DNA from: an uncultured Bacilli bacterium
Lineage (GTDB): Bacteria; Bacillota_I; Bacilli_A; RF39; UBA660
Direction of reading: 5' to 3'
DNA: 64,000 bases
Assembly (NCBI GenBank): GCA_944358705.1
Contig: CALVRR010000002.1
Location: 1-64,000 of the forward strand
Translations under genes and position numbers: made by a program
Part shown: positions 24,554-32,798 of the stretch, piece after piece
Layout of the letters: every line of letters starts with the position of its first letter
How positions within the stretch are numbered: the first letter of the stretch is position 1
The notes under the pieces: generated by a model
What the model was told of the DNA's origin: nothing
The model's input: only the letters and a program-made list of their open reading frames with translations
Databases searched by the model: none

Positions 24554-25471
24554 ATGTTTAAAGAATTTTTTACTGGTGTTCAGGATAAATATAAAAAAAT
24601 GCAAGAGGAAGAGGCTAGATATCAAGAATTGTTGGGAAAGGTATTTACTCTTCCTAGTTTTTATCCTTTTTCTCCAGTAGATAAGAGGAAATTGACTATT
24701 AGTTATAAACTTCTTATGGATATGTGTCCAGATTTAAATGAGAAAGATGCTATTCTTATTCGTGGTCTTATTCCGATGGATGAATTGGTTTGTTCTTGTC
24801 TTTATGCTTCTGAGTGTAAAACGGGAGTTAAGTTTTATTTTGTAGCAACCACGAAATATTTATGGTTAATACAAGAGGGTGGATATCTGAAATATCAATA
24901 TGTGGATCTTTCTGTAGAAATTATAAAAAACGGTTTGATGAGTAGAATTTTATTGATGGGTAATATGTTATTTACTGTGAATGGACTAAAGGATGCCATT
25001 GATCTTTTTGTAAAGTTATTTCAAGATGGAAATTACCGGGAAGAATTGATTCATAAGAAGTTAGATATGTTTTGTGGTGTGATGCCTCAGGTTTTTTATT
25101 TGAATAGTATCTCGTCTGGTATTAGTGTTGGTAACCATAAGGAAATTGTTTTCCATACGAAGGAGTTTCATCGTAAGTATTTGATTTCAGATTTAAAAAA
25201 TTATGAACTGTTACTTGATGATATGGTGGTAAGGGAGAAAAAGAGTCAGCGTAGAACTCGTATGACTGCGAATAAGACTAGTTGTTATCAAATGATGATA
25301 CGAGTTTTTGTTCCGGATGATGTTTTGGTTATTCCTATTTTAGAAAAGACAGCGTTTATGACTTTGTACGCCTCTACTAGTGAAGTGTTTCGGGAAAATA
25401 AAGAATTTGCTAATAAGATTATGGATATATTAGATGATATGGATGAAGCGATGTTAAATGGTGAAATTTAA
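24554..25471 (+). CDS. hypothetical protein with a possible PH-like domain
   Basis: Not recognised, 305 residues, soluble. GAGGTGG at 24544-24550 selects ATG 24554. The N-terminus is a charged helix (QDKYKKMQEEEARYQELL). The middle (about 85-145, with YFVATTKYLWLI and later LLMGNMLFTVNG) alternates strands like a bacterial PH (bPH) fold. The C-terminus is helical and acidic. It follows helD by 51 bases without a clear terminator, so some cotranscription is possible. I can say nothing firm about function. Confidence 0.55.
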   Translation: MFKEFFTGVQDKYKKMQEEEARYQELLGKVFTLPSFYPFSPVDKRKLTISYKLLMDMCPDLNEKDAILIRGLIPMDELVCSCLYASECKTGVKFYFVATTKYLWLIQEGGYLKYQYVDLSVEIIKNGLMSRILLMGNMLFTVNGLKDAIDLFVKLFQDGNYREELIHKKLDMFCGVMPQVFYLNSISSGISVGNHKEIVFHTKEFHRKYLISDLKNYELLLDDMVVREKKSQRRTRMTANKTSCYQMMIRVFVPDDVLVIPILEKTAFMTLYASTSEVFRENKEFANKIMDILDDMDEAMLNGEI

Positions 25472-25485
25472 TTATTTTGTGTTTT

Positions 25486-25521
25486 GAAAAAGTAATTTTT
25501 TTTGCTTTTTCTCTTTTTTTT
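25486..25521 (+). terminator. weak terminator after the 24554 gene
   Basis: GAAAAAG (25486-25492) can pair with CTTTTTC (25505-25511) across a 12-base loop, followed by a T run. Low GC makes it uncertain. Confidence 0.35.
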
Positions 25522-25556
25522 GTGTTATAATATGAAAAATTTATAGGGGGATTTTT

Positions 25557-27152
25557 ATGGTAGATGAAGTTAAGGAAGTTTCTTTTTCGAAACTTCAGAA
25601 AGAAGTTAAAGAATTAATTTCTTTTTCTAAGAGAAGAAATGTATTTACCGAAGTTAAAGATTTGATACATGGTGATGTCTGCTTGTCTTTACGAGATGTT
25701 ATTATTTTGTATCAATCTTATTTGAAGGACTGTTTTAAAGAGTTTTATGATGCGAAAGAAACGTTAGAACAAAGATTGTCTAAGGATTTATCTTATCCTG
25801 TTCGTTTGTCTTTATCTTTAGTTCAAGATAATTGGCGACAGGATAAAACTACACCAGAAAATTTAAAAAAATATTGGTATCATAGAGAATATGATGATTG
25901 TTGCCTTGAAACCGTTTCTATGGATATTTTTTATAACCATCAAAATAATTTTTTATTTAAAGAAGTATACTGGAATCATAAACATGATTCTTATTTAAAA
26001 AATAAAAATATGGATTCTTTACAAGGGATTTATTTAGGGTATAAGAAGGATTTGAAAAAAATAATGCGTCTATACTATAAGGGTGTTTCTTCGATTTCTT
26101 CTTTTAAAAAATTTATGGCTAGTGATACTGAAAAATCTCATGTGGAAGTTTCTATTTTTCCATTTTATCTTTATGAGAGTAGGGATGCTTCTGGAGATTC
26201 TTATGCAACTGGAGAATGGCATCATAGTTTATATTATTATAAGGAGGAAGCACCTATTAATCTTCTTATGCATAAAGTTTCTCTTTTTCGCCTAAAACCA
26301 TGGCATTGTTGTGGTAATATTTTTATGAGTTTGGATTTGGATTATCAGTTACGGGATGCTCGTCTTTATGATTCCTTCTGTGATATTTTTCGTGATGATT
26401 CGGTAGCGCTTCTTATTACGAAGGATAGTGATAGTAGACTTCTTCCTGAGGTTGAGTTTATGATTTCTAAAGCATTTCCAAATTTTAAAGTTTATTTAAA
26501 AGATTTACCTGATTTTTTTAGTCGTTATTTGGAAGAGTATAGGGGAACGGATTATTTCATTGAAGGAAAGAAGAGATTTGATAGAGGAAAAGAAAAAGAA
26601 AAAATTAAAGAACTTCAGGTTGTAGATAAGGCAAAACAATTGGTTGCGAATAATAATTTAAAAATAGTAAAATTGGTAAAGAAAAATCAGAGACTTTATG
26701 AAAAATTAGGAGAGCGTCAGCCAATTACAAAGGATATTTTATGTAAGATGGTAGATGATGAAGTGGGAGGTCACTGGATTGTTCGTCCAGAGTTTCGAGA
26801 TGATTTAGAATATTATGATTTAAGTGATATTTCTTTTGATAATGTAGACGTTCGAGAAATTGATTTTAGAAATACGAATATTAAGAGTTGCCATTTTAAT
26901 CCGCAAACGGTTTATCATAAAGATTTGTCTGGTTGCTATTTCGAGGTTTGTGATGAGGATATTGATCGTGATCGATTATTTGATTATAGTACAGATTTTA
27001 CTGATGTTAATTTGGAAAGTACTACGATAAAACAACCTTTATCTCTTTATAATAATACTATTTCTGGAGCAATTATTAACCAACATACGGTTTTACCGGA
27101 GGAGTTATGGGATATTCGTCGTTCTGTTATACAAAAAAATCATAAAGATTAA
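25557..27152 (+). CDS. large hypothetical protein ending in pentapeptide-like repeats
   Basis: Not recognised, 531 residues, soluble, rich in Tyr, Asp and Lys. The N-terminal half is helical. A lysine-rich helix (about 340-385) leads to a C-terminal region (about 415-515) with pieces such as DLSDISFDNVDV and IDFRNTNIKSCHF, then DFTDVNLESTTI, which resemble degenerate pentapeptide repeats (A(D/N)LXX) and predict a short beta-helix. A GGGGG site and a TGT-TATAAT box lie just upstream. Its 3' end overlaps that of the convergent kinase gene by 4 bases, inside a shared terminator. Pentapeptide proteins act in varied roles, so no function is assigned. Confidence 0.55.
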   Translation: MVDEVKEVSFSKLQKEVKELISFSKRRNVFTEVKDLIHGDVCLSLRDVIILYQSYLKDCFKEFYDAKETLEQRLSKDLSYPVRLSLSLVQDNWRQDKTTPENLKKYWYHREYDDCCLETVSMDIFYNHQNNFLFKEVYWNHKHDSYLKNKNMDSLQGIYLGYKKDLKKIMRLYYKGVSSISSFKKFMASDTEKSHVEVSIFPFYLYESRDASGDSYATGEWHHSLYYYKEEAPINLLMHKVSLFRLKPWHCCGNIFMSLDLDYQLRDARLYDSFCDIFRDDSVALLITKDSDSRLLPEVEFMISKAFPNFKVYLKDLPDFFSRYLEEYRGTDYFIEGKKRFDRGKEKEKIKELQVVDKAKQLVANNNLKIVKLVKKNQRLYEKLGERQPITKDILCKMVDDEVGGHWIVRPEFRDDLEYYDLSDISFDNVDVREIDFRNTNIKSCHFNPQTVYHKDLSGCYFEVCDEDIDRDRLFDYSTDFTDVNLESTTIKQPLSLYNNTISGAIINQHTVLPEELWDIRRSVIQKNHKD

Positions 27153-27171
27153 TTTTCTTTATGATTTTTTT
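27133..27171. terminator. bidirectional terminator across the convergent stop codons
   Basis: A perfect 15-bp stem: seven A then ATCATAAAG-type sequence (27133-27147) pairs with CTTTATGATTTTTTT (27157-27171). It covers the ends of both the 25557 gene and the kinase gene and gives a T run on each strand. Confidence 0.95.
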
Positions 27172-28561
27172 CTTTGGTTCTTGGTATTTTGAAATAAAAG
27201 CAGGAACCTTTATTTTTTTCGGATGTAACTCCGTATTCATAGTCATGTAGTTGTAGAGCATTTTTTACAATGGAAAGTCCTAGACCAGTACCTACTAAAT
27301 TTCGTTTGTGTTTTTTCTTGTTTTTATAATATTTATCCCAGATATAAGGAAGGTCTTCTTTTTTGATTCCTTTTCCTGTATCTTTGATTTCTACTAAGAT
27401 GTTAGTTTTTTCTTTTGTTATATTGATTATTACTTTGTTATCTTCTCCTGTGTAATTAATAGCATTATTAATTAAGTTGTAGATTACTTGTTCTAGTTTC
27501 TTTTTGTCTGCATGAATGATTATTTCTTTTTCTTTATGATTAAATTCAAAAATATAATTTTCTGTTTCTTGTAGGACTGTATATCTATGAAGAATTTCTT
27601 GTGTTAGGTGAATTAAATCAAAATCTTCTTTCTCTAGTTCATTAATATTTGATTGCATACTAGATAATTCTAGAATATCATTTACTAATATTGTTAGCCG
27701 GTCTACTTCATCAATAATGATATTCATATCTTCTTTTTGTTTCTTTTTGTCTTTTATATGTAAATCACGACTCATTTCGGCGTAAGCTTTAATCATTGTT
27801 AATGGAGTTTTTAAATCGTGAGAAACGTTGGCCATTAAATCTTGTCTTAATTCGTCCGTTTTCGCTAATTCATCTTTGGCATAGTTTAGAGAAGTAGCAA
27901 GTTCGTTTAATTCGTTAATGTCTTCGTCGGTTTTAAAAGATACTTGAAATTTTCCTTCGGCTAACCCTTTGGCGGCTTTGTTCATTTGAACAATTGGTTT
28001 AGAAATGTGATGAGAAATAAAATATGCGATAACAAAGGATAATATTAATACAATAATGGTTACATAAATTAGTTGTGTTTGCAGAATATCGACGGTTCCA
28101 TCAATGGGATCCATGGAGGTGTTGATAAAGGCATAAGTTTCACTATCTAGTTTGATTGCTTGAATTAGGGTATGATTATCAAACATTGGGTTTATTAATT
28201 CATATGTTTGTCTTTCTTTATTACTTCTAATAAAATCTTTCTTATAACCTAGACTTTCTTCTTTGCTAGAAACACATCCTTTTCCAAAATACATGGATGA
28301 ATATAATGTACTTGCTTTTTCGTTTACTACTTCGACACAGACACTTTTGGTCATGGCTGCTTGATCGATAATGTCAGCGATATTACTGTTATTTTGATAT
28401 CTTTCGATTGTATTTGCTACCGATGCGATATCTTTGGTTTTACTCATACGGTAAAATCTATTTAAAAAAAGAACTTGGAATGCCCATAAAAAACCAAGTA
28501 TTAATATTGAAAATATTAAAAAGTATTGCCATATTTTAATATGTAAGCTATTCTTCTTCAT
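27149..28561 (-). CDS. sensor histidine kinase of the second two-component system
   Basis: This 470-residue membrane kinase has one helix at about 10-32, an extracellular sensor domain of about 130 residues with two cysteines, a second helix at about 165-185, a HAMP linker (ISKPIVQMNKAAKGLAEGKF), HisKA with His248 in NVSHDLKTPL, and HATPase with N box NLINNAINYTGE and G2 box GTGLGLSIVKNAL. It overlaps the regulator gene by 14 bases and is translated from within it, so stoichiometry is probably coupled. The architecture is like VanS/PhoR-type kinases; the signal is unknown. Confidence 0.92.
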   Translation of the reverse strand: MKKNSLHIKIWQYFLIFSILILGFLWAFQVLFLNRFYRMSKTKDIASVANTIERYQNNSNIADIIDQAAMTKSVCVEVVNEKASTLYSSMYFGKGCVSSKEESLGYKKDFIRSNKERQTYELINPMFDNHTLIQAIKLDSETYAFINTSMDPIDGTVDILQTQLIYVTIIVLILSFVIAYFISHHISKPIVQMNKAAKGLAEGKFQVSFKTDEDINELNELATSLNYAKDELAKTDELRQDLMANVSHDLKTPLTMIKAYAEMSRDLHIKDKKKQKEDMNIIIDEVDRLTILVNDILELSSMQSNINELEKEDFDLIHLTQEILHRYTVLQETENYIFEFNHKEKEIIIHADKKKLEQVIYNLINNAINYTGEDNKVIINITKEKTNILVEIKDTGKGIKKEDLPYIWDKYYKNKKKHKRNLVGTGLGLSIVKNALQLHDYEYGVTSEKNKGSCFYFKIPRTKEKNHKEN

Positions 28562-29222
28562 TGTTTTCTATGAATTTATAACCGATGCCTCTTACTGTAA
28601 TAATGTGATTGCGATATTTTCCTAAATTATTACGAAGCATTTTTATATGGGTGTCTATGGTTCTATCATCTCCAAAATAATCATATCCCCATAGTCTTGA
28701 TAGTAATTGTTCTCTAGATACGGCAATTCCTTTATTTTTTATTAAATAGGTAAGGATTTCAAATTCTTTCGGAGTAACATTTATTAGTTTATTATCTATT
28801 TTTAAAGTATGTGCGGAAAAATTAAGTTCGAGAGTATTGAGTTTATATATACTGGGTAAATTTTGGTTCGCACGATTATAAATTGCTTTGATACGAGCTA
28901 TTAACTCTTTTGGTGAGAATGGTTTGGTTAAATAGTCGTCAATTCCTAATTCGAATCCACGAAGTTTATCAAATTCTTCTCCTCTTGCTGATAGGACAAG
29001 AGTGGGGATTCTTTTTTCTTTTGGAAGTTCTTCTAGCAATGTATAACCGTCCATTTCTGGCATCATGATATCTAGTATCATAAAGTCATAAGTATTGGTT
29101 TGTAGCTTTTTTAAAGCTTCTTTTCCGCTGGCTGCTTCGTCGGTAGTATAATGATTGGCAGCACAATATTCTTTGATGACTTCACGAATCATTCTTTCGT
29201 CATCGACTACTAATATTTTCAT
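28548..29222 (-). CDS. OmpR/PhoB-family response regulator of the second two-component system
   Basis: A 224-residue transcription factor. The receiver domain has acidic Asp7-Asp8, phosphoacceptor Asp51 in LDIMMPEMDG, a switch Ser/Ala and Lys in TKPFSPKEL. The winged-helix DNA-binding domain ends in GIGYKF. AGGGAGG (complement of 29230-29236) is the ribosome site and TATAAT (complement of 29246-29251) a probable -10. It is the first gene of a two-gene operon. It is a closer match to ordinary VanR/YycF-like regulators than the 1888 regulator is. Confidence 0.92.
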   Translation of the reverse strand: MKILVVDDERMIREVIKEYCAANHYTTDEAASGKEALKKLQTNTYDFMILDIMMPEMDGYTLLEELPKEKRIPTLVLSARGEEFDKLRGFELGIDDYLTKPFSPKELIARIKAIYNRANQNLPSIYKLNTLELNFSAHTLKIDNKLINVTPKEFEILTYLIKNKGIAVSREQLLSRLWGYDYFGDDRTIDTHIKMLRNNLGKYRNHIITVRGIGYKFIENNEEE

Positions 29223-29339
29223 TTGAAATCCCTCCCTGTAGTAATATTATACTAAAGAATGTGTAATTTGCGTGAAAAATAGGGAGTTTTTCAATATTTT
29301 TATTAAATTATGAGGAGAGGTTTAAGATTTAAAAAAAAT

Positions 29340-30629
29340 TTAAGTAAGATAGTGTTTTACTTTTCTTATTGAATAGAAAGTGACTACGAACACATTTATT
29401 GAAATAGCAATAATTAATCCCCATAAACCAATTTTTAATAAAGATAAGATTACTAAGAGAGAAGAACGGGTAATTACGCCTAGTGTTGTTGCTACCATGG
29501 CGTCTTTGCTTTTTCCCATGGCATCTAGACAAGACGAAAGTGGGGACTGAATATATTGAAATAGACAAACTGGAGCTAGAAATCGCATGTAGGATATTCC
29601 TTCTTTTGTGTGGTAAATTAGTTTTAGTGGAAGTTCTGGTAATGTTATAAAAAATATAGTTACTGGTATTCCTATGGCTAAGGAATAGAGAATGGCTTGT
29701 TTTATTTTTCGTTTTACGAATTTATAATTTTTACGTGTATATTCTCTAGATACTACTGGAAGAAGAGCTTGTGATATTGCCATGGTGAAAAAGGATGGGA
29801 GTAATAGTAAAGGCATAACATATCCTGATAAGATACCATATTCCATCATAATATATTTTGATGAATAACCTACGACTAGTAGAGTTGTTGTTAATAGGAT
29901 GGGTTCTAAGAAGTAACCGATACTTCCTAATAGTCTTCCTGTTGTATTTGGTATTCCTATGGAAAGTGATTCTTTCATATAGTCTTTCTTGGGAAGTAAA
30001 TCTTCTTTTTTTATTTGAATTTTCTTTGGTAAAAATAAGAAAAGTATAAGAATGGATATTCCTTCGCTAACTACATTTGATAAGATGATATAACATACGG
30101 CATATTCTAATCCCTTTGGTAGGAAAAATGGTATTCCTAGAATCATTAGAGTTAATCTTACTATATCTTCTACAAGATTTGAAATTACATGAGGAGCCAT
30201 TTGTTCTTTTCCAAAGAAGTAACTTCTACAAATACTAGAAAGACTAGTAAAAGGAATTACGACAGCGATAGCTAGAATTGGTAGATAACATCTAGAATCG
30301 TGTAGTAGAGTGTTTGCCAATACGGGGGCAATGATTATAATTGTTATTATTAATACTAAATTAATGATTAGGGCGATAGGAAGAATTGAGAAGAATAATC
30401 TTATGTTATTTTTTCTTTTTTCCGCTACTAGTTTTGATAGGGCTGTAGGTAGGCCGAATTGTCCTATTCCTATAAATAAGGAGAAAGTGGGAAGTACCAT
30501 CATATATAGACCTAATCCTTCGGTACCGATCAGTCTACTCATAATAATTTTTATTAACATTCCTAAGAGTTTTGTTAATAGTCCACCTATTAATAAGATG
30601 ATTACAGAGTTTATAAATTTTTCTTTCAT
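29340..30629 (-). CDS. SpoVB/MurJ-type lipid flippase of the MOP superfamily
   Basis: This 429-residue integral membrane protein has 12 or more hydrophobic helices and the MOP-family start (SVIILLIGGLLTKLLGMLIK, then GTEGLGLYMM). SpoVB-type proteins in Bacilli move lipid-linked wall or polysaccharide precursors across the membrane, so it may be the lipid II or polysaccharide flippase here. The start matches the family N-terminus. There is no ribosome binding site: a TATACT -10 (complement of 30635-30640) ends only five bases before the ATG, which predicts a leaderless mRNA. The gene is about 120 bases upstream of the two-component operon on the same strand. Confidence 0.85.
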   Translation of the reverse strand: MKEKFINSVIILLIGGLLTKLLGMLIKIIMSRLIGTEGLGLYMMVLPTFSLFIGIGQFGLPTALSKLVAEKRKNNIRLFFSILPIALIINLVLIITIIIIAPVLANTLLHDSRCYLPILAIAVVIPFTSLSSICRSYFFGKEQMAPHVISNLVEDIVRLTLMILGIPFFLPKGLEYAVCYIILSNVVSEGISILILFLFLPKKIQIKKEDLLPKKDYMKESLSIGIPNTTGRLLGSIGYFLEPILLTTTLLVVGYSSKYIMMEYGILSGYVMPLLLLPSFFTMAISQALLPVVSREYTRKNYKFVKRKIKQAILYSLAIGIPVTIFFITLPELPLKLIYHTKEGISYMRFLAPVCLFQYIQSPLSSCLDAMGKSKDAMVATTLGVITRSSLLVILSLLKIGLWGLIIAISINVFVVTFYSIRKVKHYLT

Positions 30630-30634
30630 ATTAC

Positions 30635-30663
30635 AGTATATGTTTTCTATTTTTTTCTATTAA
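30635..30663 (-). promoter_or_regulatory. promoter predicting a leaderless flippase mRNA
   Basis: On the minus strand TTAATA (30663-30658), 17 bases, TATACT (30640-30635). The expected transcription start is at or within two bases of the ATG at 30629. Confidence 0.5.
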
Positions 30664-30727
30664 TTTCTTAAAAGCACTTTTAAATTTTGTAATTTGTGTT
30701 ATGATTATATATAGAAAGATACTCTGA

Positions 30728-30787
30728 ATTGACTGTAAATATTTGTCAATCGAACAATTGTCAAAATATGTAAAATATTTTTGTCAA
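30728..30787 (+). repeat. cluster of TTGTCAA repeats in the 243-base gap before the 30873 gene
   Basis: TTGTCAA occurs at 30743-30749, 30758-30764 and 30781-30787. The first copy is also part of an inverted repeat, ATTGAC (30728-30733) with GTCAAT (30745-30750). The rest of the gap (30630-30872) holds the flippase promoter and a TG-G-TAGACT box (30845-30853) for the next gene. The cluster looks like a regulator binding region. Confidence 0.45.
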
Positions 30788-30872
30788 TGATATTTAAAAA
30801 AAGAATAAATTTGTGGTTATTACTTTATTCTTTTTCATGGGCTGTGGTAGACTAGTAGTAGAGGTGGAAATA

Positions 30873-31928
30873 ATGAGCGGATTAATCGATTTTTTAACAA
30901 CAGAGGAAATGATTGTGGTGTATTCACTTGTGGGGATTGCATCCGTTTTATATTTAATAATTTATTTTTTTGATAAAACTTACTATAAAAGAAAACAACG
31001 ACAAAATACTCGGGAATTACAAAAAATAGTAGATGATATTTCTCCTGTAGAAGATAAGAAAGAAGATAAAGTTGTTTCTAGTGAACCGGTTTTAATACCA
31101 ATACAGGAAGAAGAAAGTCGTAAGGATGTTGTTGTAGAAGTTTCTGATCAAGCAGTTACTCCTATGGAAAATGTTTTAGAGGAAGTTTCTTCTTTGGAAG
31201 AAGTAGTTAAGGAAGATGCGGAACTTTTAACGACACCAGAGATTAAGGAAGATACTGTTTCTTTAGAGTCAATTTCTGATATTGAAAATTCTTCTTTGGA
31301 TGAAGTAAAACAAGAAGAAGAGTTACAATATACTAGTATTGAACCAGATCCTACCGAAGCACAAGCAGAACTTATGAAGTTAACGGAAGCTTTGGAACAA
31401 GCAGAGGCGGAAGTAAAAAATATTGAACTTACTGCATTTGAAGAAGAACAAGAACAAAATGCTATTATTAGTTTGGATGAATTAATGTCTCGTGGAAAAG
31501 CAATGTACGAGAGTGGTGAACTTGAAAAGTTAGAAGATGAAGGTAATGAACCTATTAGTATTCAAGATTTAGAAGAAAGAATGAAAACTGCAAATGAGAG
31601 TTCTAGTGTGGTTTCTGTTACTGCAGAACCAGTGATTGCAGAATCTTCTCCAATTACAGAACAAATGGTTTTAAATGATTTTCAGACTGTTTCTATTGAA
31701 GAAGAAGCGCCTGTAAAACCAGAAGAGAGTACGGTTTATCAGGAACATAAAAAGTTTAAGAGCAGTCCTATTATTTCTCCTGTTTTTGGAATAGAAAAAA
31801 TGGAGGCTACTACTGCTTCTGATATTGAATTAGAAAATACCGCAAATTTTGAAAAATTAGATGAAGAAATTCGAAAAACAAATGAATTTTTAATGACGTT
31901 GAAAGAATTACAGAAAAAACTAGATTAG
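30873..31928 (+). CDS. membrane-anchored acidic protein, possible cell-division or scaffold factor
   Basis: This 351-residue protein has a single N-terminal helix (about 15-35) followed by a basic stop-transfer (KRKQRQ) and a long cytoplasmic region that is very acidic (many Glu, Asp, Val) and probably disordered to about residue 165, then a helical segment with LTEALEQAEAEVKNIEL. Near the C-terminus SSPIISPVFGI stands out as a short hydrophobic motif in a polar context, then a coiled coil. GAGGTGG and ATG 30873 set the start. The architecture (anchor, acidic arm, terminal motif) is like ZipA/EzrA-type scaffold proteins, but there is no sequence match I can name. Confidence 0.65.
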   Translation: MSGLIDFLTTEEMIVVYSLVGIASVLYLIIYFFDKTYYKRKQRQNTRELQKIVDDISPVEDKKEDKVVSSEPVLIPIQEEESRKDVVVEVSDQAVTPMENVLEEVSSLEEVVKEDAELLTTPEIKEDTVSLESISDIENSSLDEVKQEEELQYTSIEPDPTEAQAELMKLTEALEQAEAEVKNIELTAFEEEQEQNAIISLDELMSRGKAMYESGELEKLEDEGNEPISIQDLEERMKTANESSSVVSVTAEPVIAESSPITEQMVLNDFQTVSIEEEAPVKPEESTVYQEHKKFKSSPIISPVFGIEKMEATTASDIELENTANFEKLDEEIRKTNEFLMTLKELQKKLD

Positions 31929-31947
31929 CTCTTATAGAGCTTTTTTT
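31925..31947 (+). terminator. terminator overlapping the stop of the 30873 gene
   Basis: AGCTCT (31927-31932), loop TAT, AGAGCT (31936-31941), then T. The TAG stop (31926-31928) is in the stem. Confidence 0.85.
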
Positions 31948-32007
31948 CTTTTCTTGAAAAAAATCATATAATATGATATAATTTGGTCACAAAAGAGGTG
32001 TTGGGAT

Positions 32008-32796
32008 ATGAAAAAAAGGCCTTTGGATATAGCGATATTGGTTTGTCTTATTATTGTTATTATTTTACTTGTTTTATTGCTTTGGCCAGTAGATAAAAAT
32101 AATAAAAGTACAACTCGTACTAATAACAAAAAAGATACGGGAACGAGTGAAGTAGTAGAAAAAGAAGAGAAGGAAAAGAAAAAAGATTCGGCAACAGATA
32201 TTAGTGAAGAATCTAATCAGACATTATTTACGGATACTAGTAAAGCTAGTAATGAGAATGAAGTTGTCTCTTATGTTCAAGAGGTGGAACAAGAAGTGGA
32301 TAGTTTGACTCGTCAATCGAATAATGATAAAACGGTAAAAGAAAGATTGGAAGATACGTTTATTACTCTTACAGATTTTATCTTTTATGGTGGTACGATA
32401 AAAGGAATGACGTTTTCAGAGTTAACAGATTCTGCGAAGGAAAAAGTATTATCTCTTTATGAAAGTATTGATTCTAAAATTGAGTCTTATTTTCCTAATT
32501 ATAAGGAGAATATTAAAGATGCTGCGAAAAAAGGATATACTACCGTTGTCGATAAAGCAAAAAGTTTAAAAGATTCTATTGTTTCTAAATATAAGGAAAC
32601 CGTTGGAGAAGATCAGTATAATAATGTTGTAGGTAGTTTTGAAGAAGATAAGAACCGTTTTAAAGATGCTTATTCTCCTTATGTAGAAAAGGGGAAAGAA
32701 ATTGGTTCTAAGGCCGTTGATAAAGCAAAAGATGCGATTGATAGTGCTACCGATAAGTTTGATACTTGGTATCAAGAATTTAAAGAAAGTAGGTAA
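32008..32796 (+). CDS. membrane-anchored protein with amphipathic-helix repeats
   Basis: This 262-residue protein has a basic start (MKKR), one helix (about 8-27), a charged linker (30-85) and a C-terminal half of amphipathic helices of the apolipoprotein/YtxH-like kind, with repeated DAAKKGYTTVVDKAKSLKDS-type units. No enzyme motif is seen. The topology (N-in or lipid-facing) is not decidable by eye. A TGA-TATAAT box lies at about 31974-31982. It ends 2 bases before mtaB and is probably cotranscribed with it. Such proteins may bind membranes or stabilise envelope structure; this is inference. Confidence 0.65.
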   Translation: MKKRPLDIAILVCLIIVIILLVLLLWPVDKNNKSTTRTNNKKDTGTSEVVEKEEKEKKKDSATDISEESNQTLFTDTSKASNENEVVSYVQEVEQEVDSLTRQSNNDKTVKERLEDTFITLTDFIFYGGTIKGMTFSELTDSAKEKVLSLYESIDSKIESYFPNYKENIKDAAKKGYTTVVDKAKSLKDSIVSKYKETVGEDQYNNVVGSFEEDKNRFKDAYSPYVEKGKEIGSKAVDKAKDAIDSATDKFDTWYQEFKESR

Positions 32797-32798
32797 TC

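Noticed and set aside
11847-29290. The 12-base string GAAAAACTCCCT near both 11850 (plus) and 29290 (minus)
   Set aside because: Shared 12-mers are expected by chance at this size and composition; there is no consistent position relative to the promoters.
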